A stretch of 64,000 bases of DNA from Natronoarchaeum rubrum. GTDB taxonomy: Archaea > Halobacteriota > Halobacteria > Halobacteriales > Natronoarchaeaceae. A program made the position numbers and the translations under genes. Shown here piece by piece: positions 18,752 to 28,075 of this stretch; position 1 is the first letter of the stretch, and every line of letters begins with the position of its first letter. Under the pieces are notes generated by a model that was given only the letters and a program-made list of their open reading frames with translations, was not told the DNA's origin and made no database searches. The stretch is taken from the NCBI RefSeq assembly GCF_024494695.1, contig NZ_JANHDP010000002.1, positions 310,001 through 374,000 of the forward strand. Reading direction: 5' to 3'.

Positions 18752-18836
18752 TCGGATACATTTCCACAGTAGCGATATTCCGTGGACAATTGTGAATCCG
18801 CGGTTCCCCCGGCTCCCGTCGGCGACCGAACGTCCG

Positions 18837-19301
18837 CTACGGCGTCTCGTCGCCGAAGCCGCCGAGCGGCTGGGCTTCCTCGTCGCGGAGTACCTCGGTC
18901 CGCGTGATCTCGACGCCTCGTTCGTCGAGGGCGTCGAGCCGCCGCTCGATCTCCTCCTGCGTCGCGGCGACCAGTTCGATCAGCACGTTCTCCTCGTCGG
19001 TCGCGAGCCGGCGGACGCAGGTCACGCCGTCGACGGCGAGCGTCGCATCGACGGAGAACTCGTCGTCGATCGCGGTGCCAAAGAGGATCATGTGGGGATC
19101 GAATCCGGCCTGCCGGTAGTCGATCATCGGCGCGTACCCCTCGATGACCCCCTCGTCCTCGAGGTCGTTGATCCTCGCGGCGACCGTGCTAGACGCCAAG
19201 CCGACGCGCTCGGCGATCTCTTCGGTCGTGACGTTTCGCGCGTCGTCGGCCAGCGCGCGCAGGATCTTTCGATCCAGTTCGTCGAGGTTCTCCGGAGGCA
19301 T
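18837..19301 (-). CDS. Lrp/AsnC family transcriptional regulator
   Basis: A 154-residue regulator: an N-terminal AsnC winged HTH (LDELDRKILRALADDARNVTTEEIAERVGLASSTVAARINDLEDEGVIEGY) and a C-terminal RAM/ligand-binding domain. I start at MPPENLDELD (19301) because the upstream extension MFRSTNDRYR is not family-like. Members bind DNA as dimers or octamers and respond to amino acids. No metabolic target is adjacent. A DUF7344 HTH gene lies upstream on the same strand. Confidence 0.88.
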   Translation of the reverse strand: MPPENLDELDRKILRALADDARNVTTEEIAERVGLASSTVAARINDLEDEGVIEGYAPMIDYRQAGFDPHMILFGTAIDDEFSVDATLAVDGVTCVRRLATDEENVLIELVAATQEEIERRLDALDERGVEITRTEVLRDEEAQPLGGFGDETP

Positions 19302-19387
19302 TCGATACCGGTCGTTGGTGGACCGGAACAATAGCAGTTGGGTCTGGTCACGCTGAATCCGGGGCCGCGGACTCGCGCGGCGCCCGC

Positions 19388-19720
19388 TCAGTCGCCGCTC
19401 GGCTGTTCGATCGTCTCGGAGACCGAGAGGATCGCCGAGAACTCAGCCGGGCTACCCGTGACCTCGACGACCTCCTCGTCGGGATCGTACTCGACGAACT
19501 CGGCGTCGGACGCCTTCGGCAGGTGCTTGTGCTCCAGTTCGAGTTCGACGTTGCGATACTCGTCGGAAAGGTCGAGGTCGGTCGGGTCGTCTTCCCACTC
19601 GTCGATCTGTTCTGCGAGTTCGTCGACGGGGATCGGCTCCTCGCGCTGCTCGAGGTAATACAGGGCGTACCGCCGTCGTTCCTCGCTAAGCAAGTCGAAA
19701 ATCCTGCTCAAGGATGCCAT
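19388..19720 (-). CDS. DUF7344-type haloarchaeal winged-helix protein
   Basis: A 110-residue protein with the family opening LSRIFDLLSEERRRYALYYLEQREEPIPVDELAEQI, then the acidic middle and HKHLPKASDAEFVEYDPDEEVVEVTG wing region. These proteins look like compact winged-helix DNA-binding domains found in many copies in haloarchaea, and their targets are mostly unknown. It may share a transcript with the downstream Lrp gene, which begins 86 bases away. Confidence 0.75.
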   Translation of the reverse strand: MASLSRIFDLLSEERRRYALYYLEQREEPIPVDELAEQIDEWEDDPTDLDLSDEYRNVELELEHKHLPKASDAEFVEYDPDEEVVEVTGSPAEFSAILSVSETIEQPSGD

Positions 19721-20072
19721 CGTGCCGAGTAACGCGACGGTACGGAAAGAGGGTTTTTGCGGGGTGGCGGCGGACAGGTGGCCCGCCGGTCGAGAGATAG
19801 TACCGCTTCCGGGCCGGCTACGAGCATCGGCGGCGGATCGGGCCGGTGGACGCCGACGCTGAATCGGCGCAGCCGGCCGAGGTTTCCGCCCGGTCTGGCT
19901 TCCCTTACTCTGCGATCGGCGCGTAACGACGCCTTACTGAACGTCAATCGCGTCGGCGAACGAGCCGACCCGGTCGAACGATCCGTCGACAGTCCCGATC
20001 ACGCCTCCGGTCGTGCGCTCGGCGTGTTCTCGGACGACGTGTATACTCGTTCGGGCGGTCGGAGCCGACGCG
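19721..20072. other. 352-base gap with no convincing gene
   Basis: Both strands carry open frames here but none has a family resemblance. A minus-strand frame ending at 19934 (VVREHAERTTGGVIGTVDGSFDRVGSFADAIDVQ) reads like protein and might be a decayed remnant, but it has no clear start or promoter. The right end carries the promoter region of the antiporter gene. Confidence 0.4.
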
Positions 20073-21356
20073 ATGTCGGTCGTGGTATTATTGGCGCCGG
20101 CGTCGTTGCTCCAGTCGTCGATGCCCGACCTGAACGTCGTTGTTCTCCTATTCGGGTCGTTGACGCTCGTTCTGAGCCTGTTTAGCGGCTTTCTCAAGGA
20201 ACGAATCTACGTCGTCACCGACCCGCTGGTGGCCACCCTCTTCGGCGTCGTCATCGGCCCGGTTGGTCTGGGACTGCTCGTTCTTCCCGCGGGCTGGGAG
20301 CCCCTGATCGTCGTCGAGCAGATCGCCCGTCTCACGGTCGCACTCGCGGTGACCAGCATCGCGCTTCGACTCCCCCAGTCGTACGTCCGGCGCCGGGCGC
20401 GATCGCTCGCGGTGTTGCTCGTCCCCGGGATGACCGCCATGTGGCTCCTCAGCGGACTGTCGGCGTACGTCGCGATCGGCGTCTCCTTCTGGACGGCGAT
20501 GCTGATCGGCGCGGTCGTGACGCCGACCGACCCCGTGATCGCGAACACGATCGTCACGGGGCGGCTCGCGGAGGCTAACATCCCGGACGGCGTCCGCCGG
20601 CTCGTCTCCGGCGAGTCCGGCGCGAACGACGGGCTCGCCGCGCCGTTCGTCCACCTCGGCATCCTCGCGGTCCTGCACCCGTTCGGGGCGGCGCTCGCGG
20701 AGTGGGTCCCGACGACGTTCGTCCGTGAACTCGCCATCCCGATCGCGGTCGGCGCGGGCGTCGGCACCGCGGCCGGGGTCGTCGAACGGTGGACGAGCGA
20801 ACAGCAACTGGCCGACGAGACCTCCGTCCTGACGGTGACGGTCGCGCTCACGTTCGCGGTGCTCGGCGCCGTCACCGTGCTCGACGGCGGCGGGATCCTC
20901 GGCGTCTTCGTCGCGGCGCTGGCGTACAACTGGTGCGCCGACCCGACCGACGAAGCCCGCGAACAGCAGGTCACAGAGGTGTTCAACCGCCTGTTCAGCT
21001 ACCCGGTGTTCGTCCTGTTCGGCATGGAGATCCCGTGGCGCGAGTGGACCGCGCTGGGCTGGCGGGGGCCGGCGCTGGTCGTCGCGGTCCTGCTGGTGCG
21101 GCGCCTCCCGATGGTGCTCGCGCTGGGGCCGCGGATCCATCCGCTCGATACCCGCCGCTCCAGACTGTTCGTCGGCTGGTTCGGCCCGATCGGCATCGCC
21201 GCGCTGTACTACGCGACGCTCGCGGCCCGCGAGACGGGCGCCGAGGTCGTCTGGGTCGCCGGCAGCCTCGTCGTCGCCGGATCGCTGCTCGTCCACGGCA
21301 TCTCCGCGACGCCGCTGACGCGGTGGTACGGCGAGCGCGACGCCGACGCTCGGTGA
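20073..21356 (+). CDS. CPA1-type Na+/H+ antiporter (NhaP-like)
   Basis: About 427 residues with 11-13 membrane helices. The antiporter motifs are present: GAVVTPTDPVIANTIVTGRLAE and the second-site VSGESGANDGLAAPF with the ion-binding Asp. It exchanges sodium (or potassium) for protons to keep the cytoplasm habitable in brine. It has no cytoplasmic RCK or Usp domain. Three starts are possible: ATG 20073 (used), ATG 20121 (MPDLNVVVLLFGS), and 20013. An AT-rich GGTATTATTGG at about 20084-20094 lies roughly 30 bases before 20121 and could make that the true start. Confidence 0.88.
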   Translation: MSVVVLLAPASLLQSSMPDLNVVVLLFGSLTLVLSLFSGFLKERIYVVTDPLVATLFGVVIGPVGLGLLVLPAGWEPLIVVEQIARLTVALAVTSIALRLPQSYVRRRARSLAVLLVPGMTAMWLLSGLSAYVAIGVSFWTAMLIGAVVTPTDPVIANTIVTGRLAEANIPDGVRRLVSGESGANDGLAAPFVHLGILAVLHPFGAALAEWVPTTFVRELAIPIAVGAGVGTAAGVVERWTSEQQLADETSVLTVTVALTFAVLGAVTVLDGGGILGVFVAALAYNWCADPTDEAREQQVTEVFNRLFSYPVFVLFGMEIPWREWTALGWRGPALVVAVLLVRRLPMVLALGPRIHPLDTRRSRLFVGWFGPIGIAALYYATLAARETGAEVVWVAGSLVVAGSLLVHGISATPLTRWYGERDADAR

Positions 21357-21497
21357 GCTATCGCGAGGGCGGGCGCCCTCCGAGACAGTTCGGGATCGGC
21401 GCGCGCGGCGGGCGACCCGTCGCTATCGCTCGTCGACGTAGCGCTGAAAGAAATGGTGTCTGTAAAAGCCGCGGTAAAGCGACCGATTAGTACCGAA

Positions 21498-21692
21498 TTA
21501 CAGCCGGGTGAGGTTCGTCGCGCGCGGACCCTTCGGGGCCTGCTCGATGCTGAATTCGACTTCCTGTCCCTCTTCGAGGTCCTCGCCGCCGACGTCCTCC
21601 ATGTGGAAAAACACGTCGTCGTCTTCCTCGTCCGTCTCGATGAAACCGTAGCCGCCTGTGTCGTTGAAGAAATCAACGTTTCCTTTCGCCAT
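21498..21692 (-). CDS. cspA: Cold-shock domain protein
   Basis: A 64-residue single cold-shock domain with both RNA-binding motifs, GNVDFFNDTGGYGFIE (RNP1-like) and DVFFHMEDV (RNP2). It is very acidic, as in other haloarchaea. It binds single-stranded nucleic acid and acts as an RNA chaperone. The AT-richer region upstream (CATTATCC on the minus strand, about 30 bases before the ATG) is its probable promoter. The stretch 21693-21888 between it and the next gene upstream shows nothing else. Confidence 0.95.
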   Translation of the reverse strand: MAKGNVDFFNDTGGYGFIETDEEDDDVFFHMEDVGGEDLEEGQEVEFSIEQAPKGPRATNLTRL

Positions 21693-21888
21693 TACACCCT
21701 AACGAAGTCCCGGACCACGGATAATGGTTCCGGTACGTTCGCCAGAGCAGAAAATTTCTGAACGAGTGGTGTAGTATTAGATGTTAGGGAGTACACTTGT
21801 CTATGCACGGTCGCAAGATGGGGCCCATAGTAGCGGATACGGACAGATGAACCCGCCTTTCCTCTGAATCGGAAGTTCGAAGCGGCAG

Positions 21889-22512
21889 TCACAGTAGCCC
21901 GGCGTCCAGCTCGGTGACGACGATCGTCCCGTCGACCAGCACGACGATCCGGACCGCCAGCAGCTCGATCGTCGCGACCGGCGCTTCGGCGTCGCCGCCG
22001 TCGCTCGCGGTCGCGTCGTCGAGCGAGAACGCCACCGAACTCGGTTCCGCGTCGGCGTCGGCGAGTCGCTCCGCGGCGTCTGCGGGGACGCCTTCGAGGA
22101 CGCCCTCGACGGTAAACGAGATTCGCCCGACGCCGCCCGCCAGCTCGGTCGGATTCGCCGCGGCGCTGCCCGAGTCGGGCGCCGCGTCGACCGCGCTGGA
22201 CGTCGCCTCGTTCGGTAGTTCGACGCCGACGTCGACGGCCTCCAGTCGCAACTCGGCGTCGCTCGCGACGTCGATCGCCACGCGCTCGTCGCCGGCCGCG
22301 AATGCGACCTCGACCGGCGTCAATCTGGCGTCGACGAACGGTTCCAGGGCGTCGCCGCCCGCTCGAAGCACCCCCTCGACCGCGAACGTGACCGTCTCTT
22401 CCCCGTCGACGGTCACCGCCGCGTCCGTGATTCGCACGCCGTACTCGTTCTGAACGTCGATCCTGACTACCACGGTTCTCCCCCGCCTGTGGGTGACGCG
22501 CTCGGCGAGCAA
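21889..22512 (-). CDS. Acidic haloarchaeal protein of unknown function with an internal duplication
   Basis: A 207-residue protein I do not recognise. It holds related halves: TVTFAVEGVLRAGGDALEPFVDARLTPVEVAFAAGDERVAIDV and RISFTVEGVLEGVPADAAERLADADAEPSSVAFSLDD, separated by a Ser/Ala-rich linker. So it appears to be an internally duplicated beta-rich module. There is no signal peptide; the last strand is hydrophobic (ATIELLAVRIVVLVDGTIVVTELD). GTG 22473 is an alternative start. It begins 18 bases after the esterase gene on the same strand, so the two probably form an operon. Confidence 0.6.
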   Translation of the reverse strand: MLAERVTHRRGRTVVVRIDVQNEYGVRITDAAVTVDGEETVTFAVEGVLRAGGDALEPFVDARLTPVEVAFAAGDERVAIDVASDAELRLEAVDVGVELPNEATSSAVDAAPDSGSAAANPTELAGGVGRISFTVEGVLEGVPADAAERLADADAEPSSVAFSLDDATASDGGDAEAPVATIELLAVRIVVLVDGTIVVTELDAGLL

Positions 22513-22530
22513 GTAGCTACGTGCGCGGCG

Positions 22531-23388
22531 CTACGCTCCGTCGAGTAAAAACCGCGCCGCGTCCGGAAACCGCCGCGCCCAGGCGTCCTCGTGGTGGACG
22601 GCGCCGTCTTCGAGGACGAACTCGAGTTCGTCCTCGCCGTACCCCAACTCTTCGAGCAGGTCGACCATCTCGCGGGCTTCCTCGCGGTAGCGCGCCGAGA
22701 GCTCGGGACTGTCGGGCATCTCGTCGCCGCCGACGTCGATGTAGAGCCGTCCCGGAACGTGGGACTGCTCGGCGACGTGCTCGAAGATCTGCCCTTCCGT
22801 CCACCAGAACGCGGGGCTCATCACGCCCGCGAACCCGTACAGGTCGGGGTACTCGAAGTAGCCGTAGAGGCTGACGAGCCCGCCGAGCGAGGACCCGGCG
22901 AGGCCGCGGTGTTCGCGGCTCGTCTTCGTCCGGAAGCTGTCTTCGACGGCCGGAACGACGCGTTCGGCGAGGAACGCCAGATACTCGTCGGCGTCGCCGC
23001 CGGACAGCTCCTCGGGATCGTAGGGTGCGTCTTCGACGCCGGCTCCCGTCGGCTCGACGGGGCTGTACTCCGACCCCCGACCGTCGTCCGCGTTCGGAAT
23101 CCCGACGACGATCGCCTCCAGCCCCTCGTCGGCGAGTTCCTCCATGGTCTCGTCGACCCGCCACTCGCCAGAGTGGCTCGTCCGGTCGTCGAACAGGTTT
23201 CGGCCGTCGTGCATGTACAGGACGGGATACTCGCGGTCGTCGGTATCGTACGACGGCGGCAGGTACGCGAGGAGTTCGGTTTCGCGGTCGAGGCGCTCCG
23301 AGAACAGTTGCTCCGAGACGCGCACGTCGCCCGTGACGGTCGGGTCGTCGGAGAGGTCGTACTCGCGCCAGTCGAGGCTGTCGGTCAT
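22531..23388 (-). CDS. Putative esterase, enterochelin-esterase/esterase D type alpha/beta hydrolase
   Basis: A 285-residue PF00756-type hydrolase. YPVLYMHDGRNLFDDRTSHSG is the oxyanion-region signature. The nucleophile elbow is GLAGSSLGGLVSLYG (GxSxGG), and the catalytic acid and histidine probably lie in YIDVGGDEMPD and DGAVHHEDAWARRFP. Family members cleave carboxylic esters, including siderophore lactones and acyl groups. The siderophore link is only a family possibility here. I start at MTDSLDWREY (23388). It is divergent from the ferredoxin gene across 109 bases. Confidence 0.85.
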   Translation of the reverse strand: MTDSLDWREYDLSDDPTVTGDVRVSEQLFSERLDRETELLAYLPPSYDTDDREYPVLYMHDGRNLFDDRTSHSGEWRVDETMEELADEGLEAIVVGIPNADDGRGSEYSPVEPTGAGVEDAPYDPEELSGGDADEYLAFLAERVVPAVEDSFRTKTSREHRGLAGSSLGGLVSLYGYFEYPDLYGFAGVMSPAFWWTEGQIFEHVAEQSHVPGRLYIDVGGDEMPDSPELSARYREEAREMVDLLEELGYGEDELEFVLEDGAVHHEDAWARRFPDAARFLLDGA

Positions 23389-23497
23389 TCGAGACGCGAT
23401 TATCGCTCTCCGTATCAATCCTTTCCGGTCTCCGCGAGCGCGGTCGCGCTGCGTCCGAGCCTCCAGTTACTTGATCGTCACGTCCGTTAGTACGACT

Positions 23498-23803
23498 ATG
23501 CCCACGGTAGAGTTCCGCGGCGCGGAGATCGAGTGCGAAGAGGGCCAGATTCTCCGAGACGTGCTGCTCGACGCCGGCGAGACGCCGCACAACGGTCTTT
23601 CGAGCCGGCTTAACTGTCACGGGATGGCGACGTGCGGGACGTGCGCGGTCGAAGTCGACGGCGCGGTCGGCGACCGCACCGCCGCCGAGGAGCGGCGACT
23701 GTCCTTCCCGCCGCACGATCCGGACGACGGCCTCCGCCTCGCCTGCCAGACGACGGTTCGCGGCGACGTCTCGGTGACGAAACACGGCGGGTTCTGGGGC
23801 TAG
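23498..23803 (+). CDS. Plant-type [2Fe-2S] ferredoxin
   Basis: A 101-residue ferredoxin with cluster ligands C40, C46, C49 and C83 in the C-x5-C-x2-C...C pattern (NCHGMATCGTCAVEV...RLACQT). It lacks the long acidic N-terminal insert of the main haloarchaeal ferredoxin, so it is a shorter accessory member that probably serves a specific oxidoreductase or oxygenase. ATG 23498 starts at MPTVEFRGAEIE. It is convergent with the RNA ligase partner gene. Confidence 0.92.
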   Translation: MPTVEFRGAEIECEEGQILRDVLLDAGETPHNGLSSRLNCHGMATCGTCAVEVDGAVGDRTAAEERRLSFPPHDPDDGLRLACQTTVRGDVSVTKHGGFWG

Positions 23804-23842
23804 AACGTCGAGGAGTAGCCGCCACGACGCCGCCCGGCGCCG

Positions 23843-24523
23843 TCAGTTTGCGTCGGTCCCGGACTCGTCGATCTCCTCGACGGCCCGCAGGTACTCCCGG
23901 AGAAGATCCGGAAACTCGCGTCCCCGCAGGTACCGCAGTCCGAAGTCCTCGGTCCATGCGATGATCCCCCGGTCTTCGGTGACGACGCCGGCGCCGAGTT
24001 CCCGCCCGAGCACGAGCAGGTCGAAATCCTCCCGGGAGTCTAACACGCCCCGCCGGAGCGCACTCCGGTACTTGTCCCGCAGGTCCGAGACGATCTGGTC
24101 GGCGTCGGTCATGTGCTCGTGATCCTCGACCGGTTCGTCGGATGTCGCCTCGGCGCGCCGGACCGCGTCCTCGGCGACTCGGAGGCCGCGGTCGACGCGG
24201 TCGCTCATCTCGTCGACGAAGCGGTAGACGACGTTCGCGGGGATCGACACCTCGTAGCGGTCGGGATGCTTGCGGATCACCCAGGTGTTGAGCTTCGAGA
24301 ACACCTCGTCGTCGACGTTGCGGTCCGCGAGCATCGTCGTCAGCTCGTCGTGGATCGTCGGCGGCACGTAACAGGAGATGCCGAGCCGGAGCCGCGCCTC
24401 CGCGATCAGGTCGAGCAGGTCGAGCAGGGCCTCCTGCAGCGACTCGTCGTCACCCCGGATCTCGTCGGTCAGGAACATCGACGTGTCGAGGACGAACCGC
24501 TGCTTGAACGGATCGCCGGGCAT
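23843..24523 (-). CDS. RNA ligase partner protein, PIN-like nuclease fold (MJ_0950 family)
   Basis: A 226-residue protein of the archaeal 'RNA ligase partner' family. The start [11 protein letters not shown] (Asp13) and the C-terminal pattern [23 protein letters not shown] are typical PIN-domain acidic positions, suggesting a metal-dependent ribonuclease. The family normally sits next to an Rnl3-type RNA ligase gene. Here the ligase is about 2 kb away, separated by a sensor kinase that lies 44 bases upstream on the same strand. I start at [10 protein letters not shown] (24523). Nuclease activity is inferred from fold, not shown. Confidence 0.85.
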   Translation of the reverse strand: MPGDPFKQRFVLDTSMFLTDEIRGDDESLQEALLDLLDLIAEARLRLGISCYVPPTIHDELTTMLADRNVDDEVFSKLNTWVIRKHPDRYEVSIPANVVYRFVDEMSDRVDRGLRVAEDAVRRAEATSDEPVEDHEHMTDADQIVSDLRDKYRSALRRGVLDSREDFDLLVLGRELGAGVVTEDRGIIAWTEDFGLRYLRGREFPDLLREYLRAVEEIDESGTDAN

Positions 24524-24567
24524 ACCTCCACCTAAGCCGCCAGCGGGCAAATAGCTGTGTCTCGGCG

Positions 24568-26277
24568 TCAGGATCTCGACACCGTCGCCGCCAGCTGGAC
24601 CCCGACGAACTCGAATCTGGCCCCGCCGGAAGACTCGCTCCGCTCGTCTTCCGGGGATTGCGAACCGTCGGTTTCCTCACCCCCCTCGGCGCTCTCGGTC
24701 ACCCTCACGGTCCAGTCGTGGGCGTTGGCGATCTTCGTGACGATTTCGAGACCGAACCCAGTGCCGTCTTCCGAGGACGTGACGCCGGCTTCGAGGACGC
24801 GCTCCCGGTCCTCCGCGGGGATGCCGGCCCCGTCGTCCTCGACGTAGAACCCGTCACCGTCTTCGAGTTGTCCGACGGTGATGGTCACGTCCGAGCCGCC
24901 GTGTTCGACGGCGTTACGAAGCAAGTTTTCGAGGAGCTGCTGGAGTCGGCTCTCGTCCGCGATCACCCGGAGATCGTCCTCGACGGCCAGCGTCGCCGCG
25001 GCCGTGTCGACGCGCCTCCAGCACTCTTCGACGGTCGCCGCCAGCGACACCGGCTCGGTGTCGCCGATATCCTCGCCCTCTCGTGCGAGCGTCAGCACGT
25101 CCTCAATGATGGCGTCCATCCGATCGAGGCTCTCGTCGATCGCCTCCAGTTCGTCGCTGTCTCGGCGTTCGCGTTCGATGTCGAGATACCCCTGCGCGAC
25201 GTTCAGCGGATTTCGGAGGTCGTGGGCGACGATGCTGGCGAACGCGTTCAAGCGTTCGGTCTCTCGCTCTAGCTCCCGCCGGTATCGTTCGGCTTCGGTG
25301 ACGTCGTCGATCCGCAACAGCTCGCCGATCCGGACTTCGCCGGCGGTAAACGGCGACGTCGACAGCTGGTAGTAGCGCGTGCCGTCCGGGGCGTCGCGTT
25401 CGAGCACTGCATCCTCGGCGTCGATGCGGTCGGCGACGGCGGGCAACACGTCGTCGAGCGGCCGTCCGGCGGCGTCGTCCAGGGCGGGAAACAGCTCGCG
25501 GGCGAGGTGGTTGAACTCGCGAACGCGCCGGTCCTCGTCGAGGTAGACGACGGGATCGTCGTCGTCGCCGGCGAGCTGGATCGCCTCGAACCCGTCGAGG
25601 TAGAAAAACAGGACGCCGACGGCGAAGGCGGCGACGCCGATCGGCTCGTAGGTCGTGTTCAACAGCAGCGGGTGGGTCACCCCGATCACGTCCGCGACGG
25701 CGGGCAGTCCCGTCAGGGTCACCAGCGCCACGAACGGCCCGGCGTCGTAGTCGACCTGCAGGAACCGTTCGATCAGCATGAAGTAGCCGACAAAGGAGAG
25801 CGCGTACGCCAGCGCCATCGCCAGCCAGTGGGCCAGCCCCGGCTCGATAGCGAGGTACCGAAACGGCGTCGTCTCCCACGTCGCCGCGTAGTAGATCCCG
25901 TGTATCGGGTTCGTGAGTTTCACCAGCACGATCCCGGCGAAGACGGCGACTGCGGTCCGGCGGATCCACGGCATCCGGTGGAGCACTCGGCCGGTGTAGG
26001 CCGAACAGAAGTACAACCACGCGCCGACGGCGGCGAGCCCCGTCGAGAGCCCGAGCACGAAAAACGCGAGTCTCGCCGACCGCATCGGAACGAGCAGGTA
26101 GCCGACGTGCGAGACGGACCAGCCGCCACACAGCACCAGCAACGCGGCGAGCCCCCGTCGCGTGTCGGGATCGGTGATCCGTCGGGTTCGATAGAGACTC
26201 GCAAAGCAGAGTACCCCCGTTCCCCCGAACGCGACGACGTAGGCGGCGAGCAGCAGGTCTGCACCGAAGAGCGACAC
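24568..26277 (-). CDS. Membrane histidine kinase: 7TM sensor, PAS, HisKA, HATPase
   Basis: 569 residues from a GTG start. The N-terminal 225 residues form about seven helices of the HisKA-7TM type. A PAS domain spans about 240-335, then HisKA with phospho-acceptor His352 in [15 protein letters not shown]. The ATPase domain carries [10 protein letters not shown] (N box), VEDDGAGIP (G1) and GTGFGLEIV (G2). It therefore looks active. No response regulator is adjacent. The next gene downstream is the RNA ligase partner (44 bases), and the divergent neighbour is the RNA ligase. A TATA box lies about 31 bases before the GTG. Confidence 0.9.
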   Translation of the reverse strand: MSLFGADLLLAAYVVAFGGTGVLCFASLYRTRRITDPDTRRGLAALLVLCGGWSVSHVGYLLVPMRSARLAFFVLGLSTGLAAVGAWLYFCSAYTGRVLHRMPWIRRTAVAVFAGIVLVKLTNPIHGIYYAATWETTPFRYLAIEPGLAHWLAMALAYALSFVGYFMLIERFLQVDYDAGPFVALVTLTGLPAVADVIGVTHPLLLNTTYEPIGVAAFAVGVLFFYLDGFEAIQLAGDDDDPVVYLDEDRRVREFNHLARELFPALDDAAGRPLDDVLPAVADRIDAEDAVLERDAPDGTRYYQLSTSPFTAGEVRIGELLRIDDVTEAERYRRELERETERLNAFASIVAHDLRNPLNVAQGYLDIERERRDSDELEAIDESLDRMDAIIEDVLTLAREGEDIGDTEPVSLAATVEECWRRVDTAAATLAVEDDLRVIADESRLQQLLENLLRNAVEHGGSDVTITVGQLEDGDGFYVEDDGAGIPAEDRERVLEAGVTSSEDGTGFGLEIVTKIANAHDWTVRVTESAEGGEETDGSQSPEDERSESSGGARFEFVGVQLAATVSRS

Positions 26278-26303
26278 GATGATCTATACTTATAAGAGAA
26301 CGC

Positions 26304-26312
26304 ATATATAAA
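26304..26312 (-). promoter_or_regulatory. TATA box for the sensor kinase / RNA ligase partner unit
   Basis: The minus strand reads CAATTTATATATGCG centred about 31 bases before the kinase GTG, which implies a leaderless or nearly leaderless transcript. The 206-base gap 26278-26483 is shared with the divergent RNA ligase, for which no equally strong TATA box is seen. Confidence 0.5.
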
Positions 26313-26483
26313 TTGTCGTACTTATTACGGACTCTTCTCTGAAACGATCGCCCTCTACGACGAACGGGCCGAGATTCCTCAACTGGCGCCGCCTCGAATG
26401 TACTCACACTGAAACGTCCGGTCGGGTGACGGCCACGGTCGACTAATGTATGGGACGTCGTAGCTACGCCGGGGGAGAGACCA

Positions 26484-27593
26484 GTGGAGTACCACCGAAC
26501 GCTCGGGCTATCGCCGGACGCCTTCGAGACCGTACTCGACCACGTCGAGCGGGCGAGCTACGAGGGCACTGAGTACCGCCACGTCCCGGACTATCGCCGT
26601 GGCGTCGAGCGCGGGACGGTGCTGTTCGACGGCGAGGTCGTCCGCGGGTTCCCGAAGGTTCCCCGGACGCTCGTCCTCGCGGCGGGCGTCCCGCAGCAGT
26701 TCGACGGCCCCGTCGCCGTCGAGGAGAAACTCGACGGGTACAACGTCCGCGTCGCCCGGCTCGACGGCGACGTGCTGGCGTTCTCGCGGGGCGGGCTGGT
26801 CTGTCCCTACACGACGTGGTTCGTCGAGCGCGAACTCGACCTCGACGGGCTGTTCGACGACCACCCCACCGCTGCGGTCTGCGGCGAAGTGATCGGTCCC
26901 GAAAACCCCTACACGGCACGCGACTACCCGGACGTCGATTCGCTGGCGTTCCGCGCGTTCGACTGGCGCGACCGCGAGTCGGGCGACCCGCTCGACGTTC
27001 GCGAGCGCCGCGAGCGCTACGGCGAGTACGGCGTCCCTCAGACCCGATTGTTCGGCGTCTACGACCCTGACGACGCCGCGGCCGACCTCCGGGAGATCGT
27101 CGACGAGCTCGACGCCGACGGTCGGGAGGGTATCGTGATGAAGTCGCTCGACGGCACGAGCCAGCTGAAGTACACCACGTCGGCGGCCAACCGCGGCGAC
27201 CTCGCGTACGCCTTCTCCCTGCCGTTCGACTACGGGCAGTCGTTCATGTTCCGCCGACTCATCCGCGAGGCGTTCCAGTCGATCGAGTGGGACGAGTCAC
27301 CCGCGGCCGCCAACGAACGCGCTCGGGCGGTCGGCGAGGCGATCGTGCTGTCGATGACCGACGCCATCGAGCGGATCGCGGACGGCGAGGCCGTCGGCGA
27401 GCGCCACACGGTCCGGGGCGATCCCGACGCGATCGACGCCCTGCTCGCCCACCTCGACGAGCAGGGCCTGACGATCGACGTGGAAGCCGACGATCGAGCG
27501 GACGGCGAGCGCGTCGTCACGTTTTGCAAGCGCGTCCAGTCGACCAACGACAAGATCCGAGGCTACCTCGACGGGCAGATCGTCCGGGAGTGA
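26484..27593 (+). CDS. ATP-dependent RNA ligase, archaeal Rnl3 (Pab1020) family
   Basis: A 369-residue ligase. Motif I is VEEKLDGYNVRV, with the nucleotidyl lysine at about K82; motif IIIa is around SLAFRAFDW, motif IV is REGIVMKSL and motif V is QLKYTTSAA. A C-terminal helical domain follows, as in the Pab1020 dimeric ligases, which can circularise RNA. GTG 26484 is the only sensible start, with no in-frame ATG upstream. It is divergent from the kinase and PIN-like partner genes, whereas the ligase and partner genes are usually adjacent in other archaea. Confidence 0.9.
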   Translation: MEYHRTLGLSPDAFETVLDHVERASYEGTEYRHVPDYRRGVERGTVLFDGEVVRGFPKVPRTLVLAAGVPQQFDGPVAVEEKLDGYNVRVARLDGDVLAFSRGGLVCPYTTWFVERELDLDGLFDDHPTAAVCGEVIGPENPYTARDYPDVDSLAFRAFDWRDRESGDPLDVRERRERYGEYGVPQTRLFGVYDPDDAAADLREIVDELDADGREGIVMKSLDGTSQLKYTTSAANRGDLAYAFSLPFDYGQSFMFRRLIREAFQSIEWDESPAAANERARAVGEAIVLSMTDAIERIADGEAVGERHTVRGDPDAIDALLAHLDEQGLTIDVEADDRADGERVVTFCKRVQSTNDKIRGYLDGQIVRE

Positions 27594-27679
27594 GGGCGGC
27601 CCGCTCCGATCCCGCCAAAAAACCGTCGGGGACCGAATCTTTTTACACGCCGGTTCCCTACGAGGGGTGAGAACTGTTC

Positions 27680-28075
27680 ATGAACGGAAACACGCCGTAC
27701 GCAGGGTCTCCCGGCATCACGCAGGCTGGTAAGCGCGCCGCCGCCGATCTCCCCGAACTCACAGGCGAGCAGAAGCGCGCGCTCCGCCGGGACGTCTCGC
27801 GGATCGCCGCCCAGACCCGCGCGTACCTTCCCGACGAGTACGTCGTCGACTCCGACGTGAGCCAGGCCGCCGGCGGCCCGCGTGCGACCGTCGCCGTCCA
27901 GCCCCCGGTCGGGCACCCCGTCAGCGCCGGCTTCTCGCCCGAGAACGATGATCTGGAGTCCGATTCGCTGATCGACGACGAGGACCGCAGCGAGGTCGCC
28001 CGCGGGCTGGCCGCCAGCGCCGCCCTGCAGGTCAAGCAGGCCGTGCAGGACGACGTGATGCCGACCGCGCGGTAA
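27680..28075 (+). CDS. DUF5811-type haloarchaeal protein
   Basis: A 131-residue protein (MNGNTPYAGSPGITQAGKRAAADLPELTGEQKRALRRD...) recognised as a conserved haloarchaeal family of unknown function. It has no membrane segments. The middle (TVAVQPPVGHPVSAGFSPENDD) is well ordered, and the C-terminus is helical (RSEVARGLAASAALQVKQAVQDD). A TATA-like TCTTTTTACAC lies about 35 bases upstream of the ATG. The 206-base gap after it (28076-28281) holds nothing I can identify. Confidence 0.75.
   Translation: MNGNTPYAGSPGITQAGKRAAADLPELTGEQKRALRRDVSRIAAQTRAYLPDEYVVDSDVSQAAGGPRATVAVQPPVGHPVSAGFSPENDDLESDSLIDDEDRSEVARGLAASAALQVKQAVQDDVMPTAR

Noticed and set aside
19934..20197. 87-residue minus-strand frame in the gap before the CPA1 antiporter
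   Set aside because: Its C-terminal half reads like protein, but it overlaps the antiporter start region and has no promoter or homologue I recognise. Possible remnant only.
21692..21892. 66-residue frame upstream of the cold-shock gene
   Set aside because: It occupies the promoter region, ends exactly into the csp start, and has no motif.
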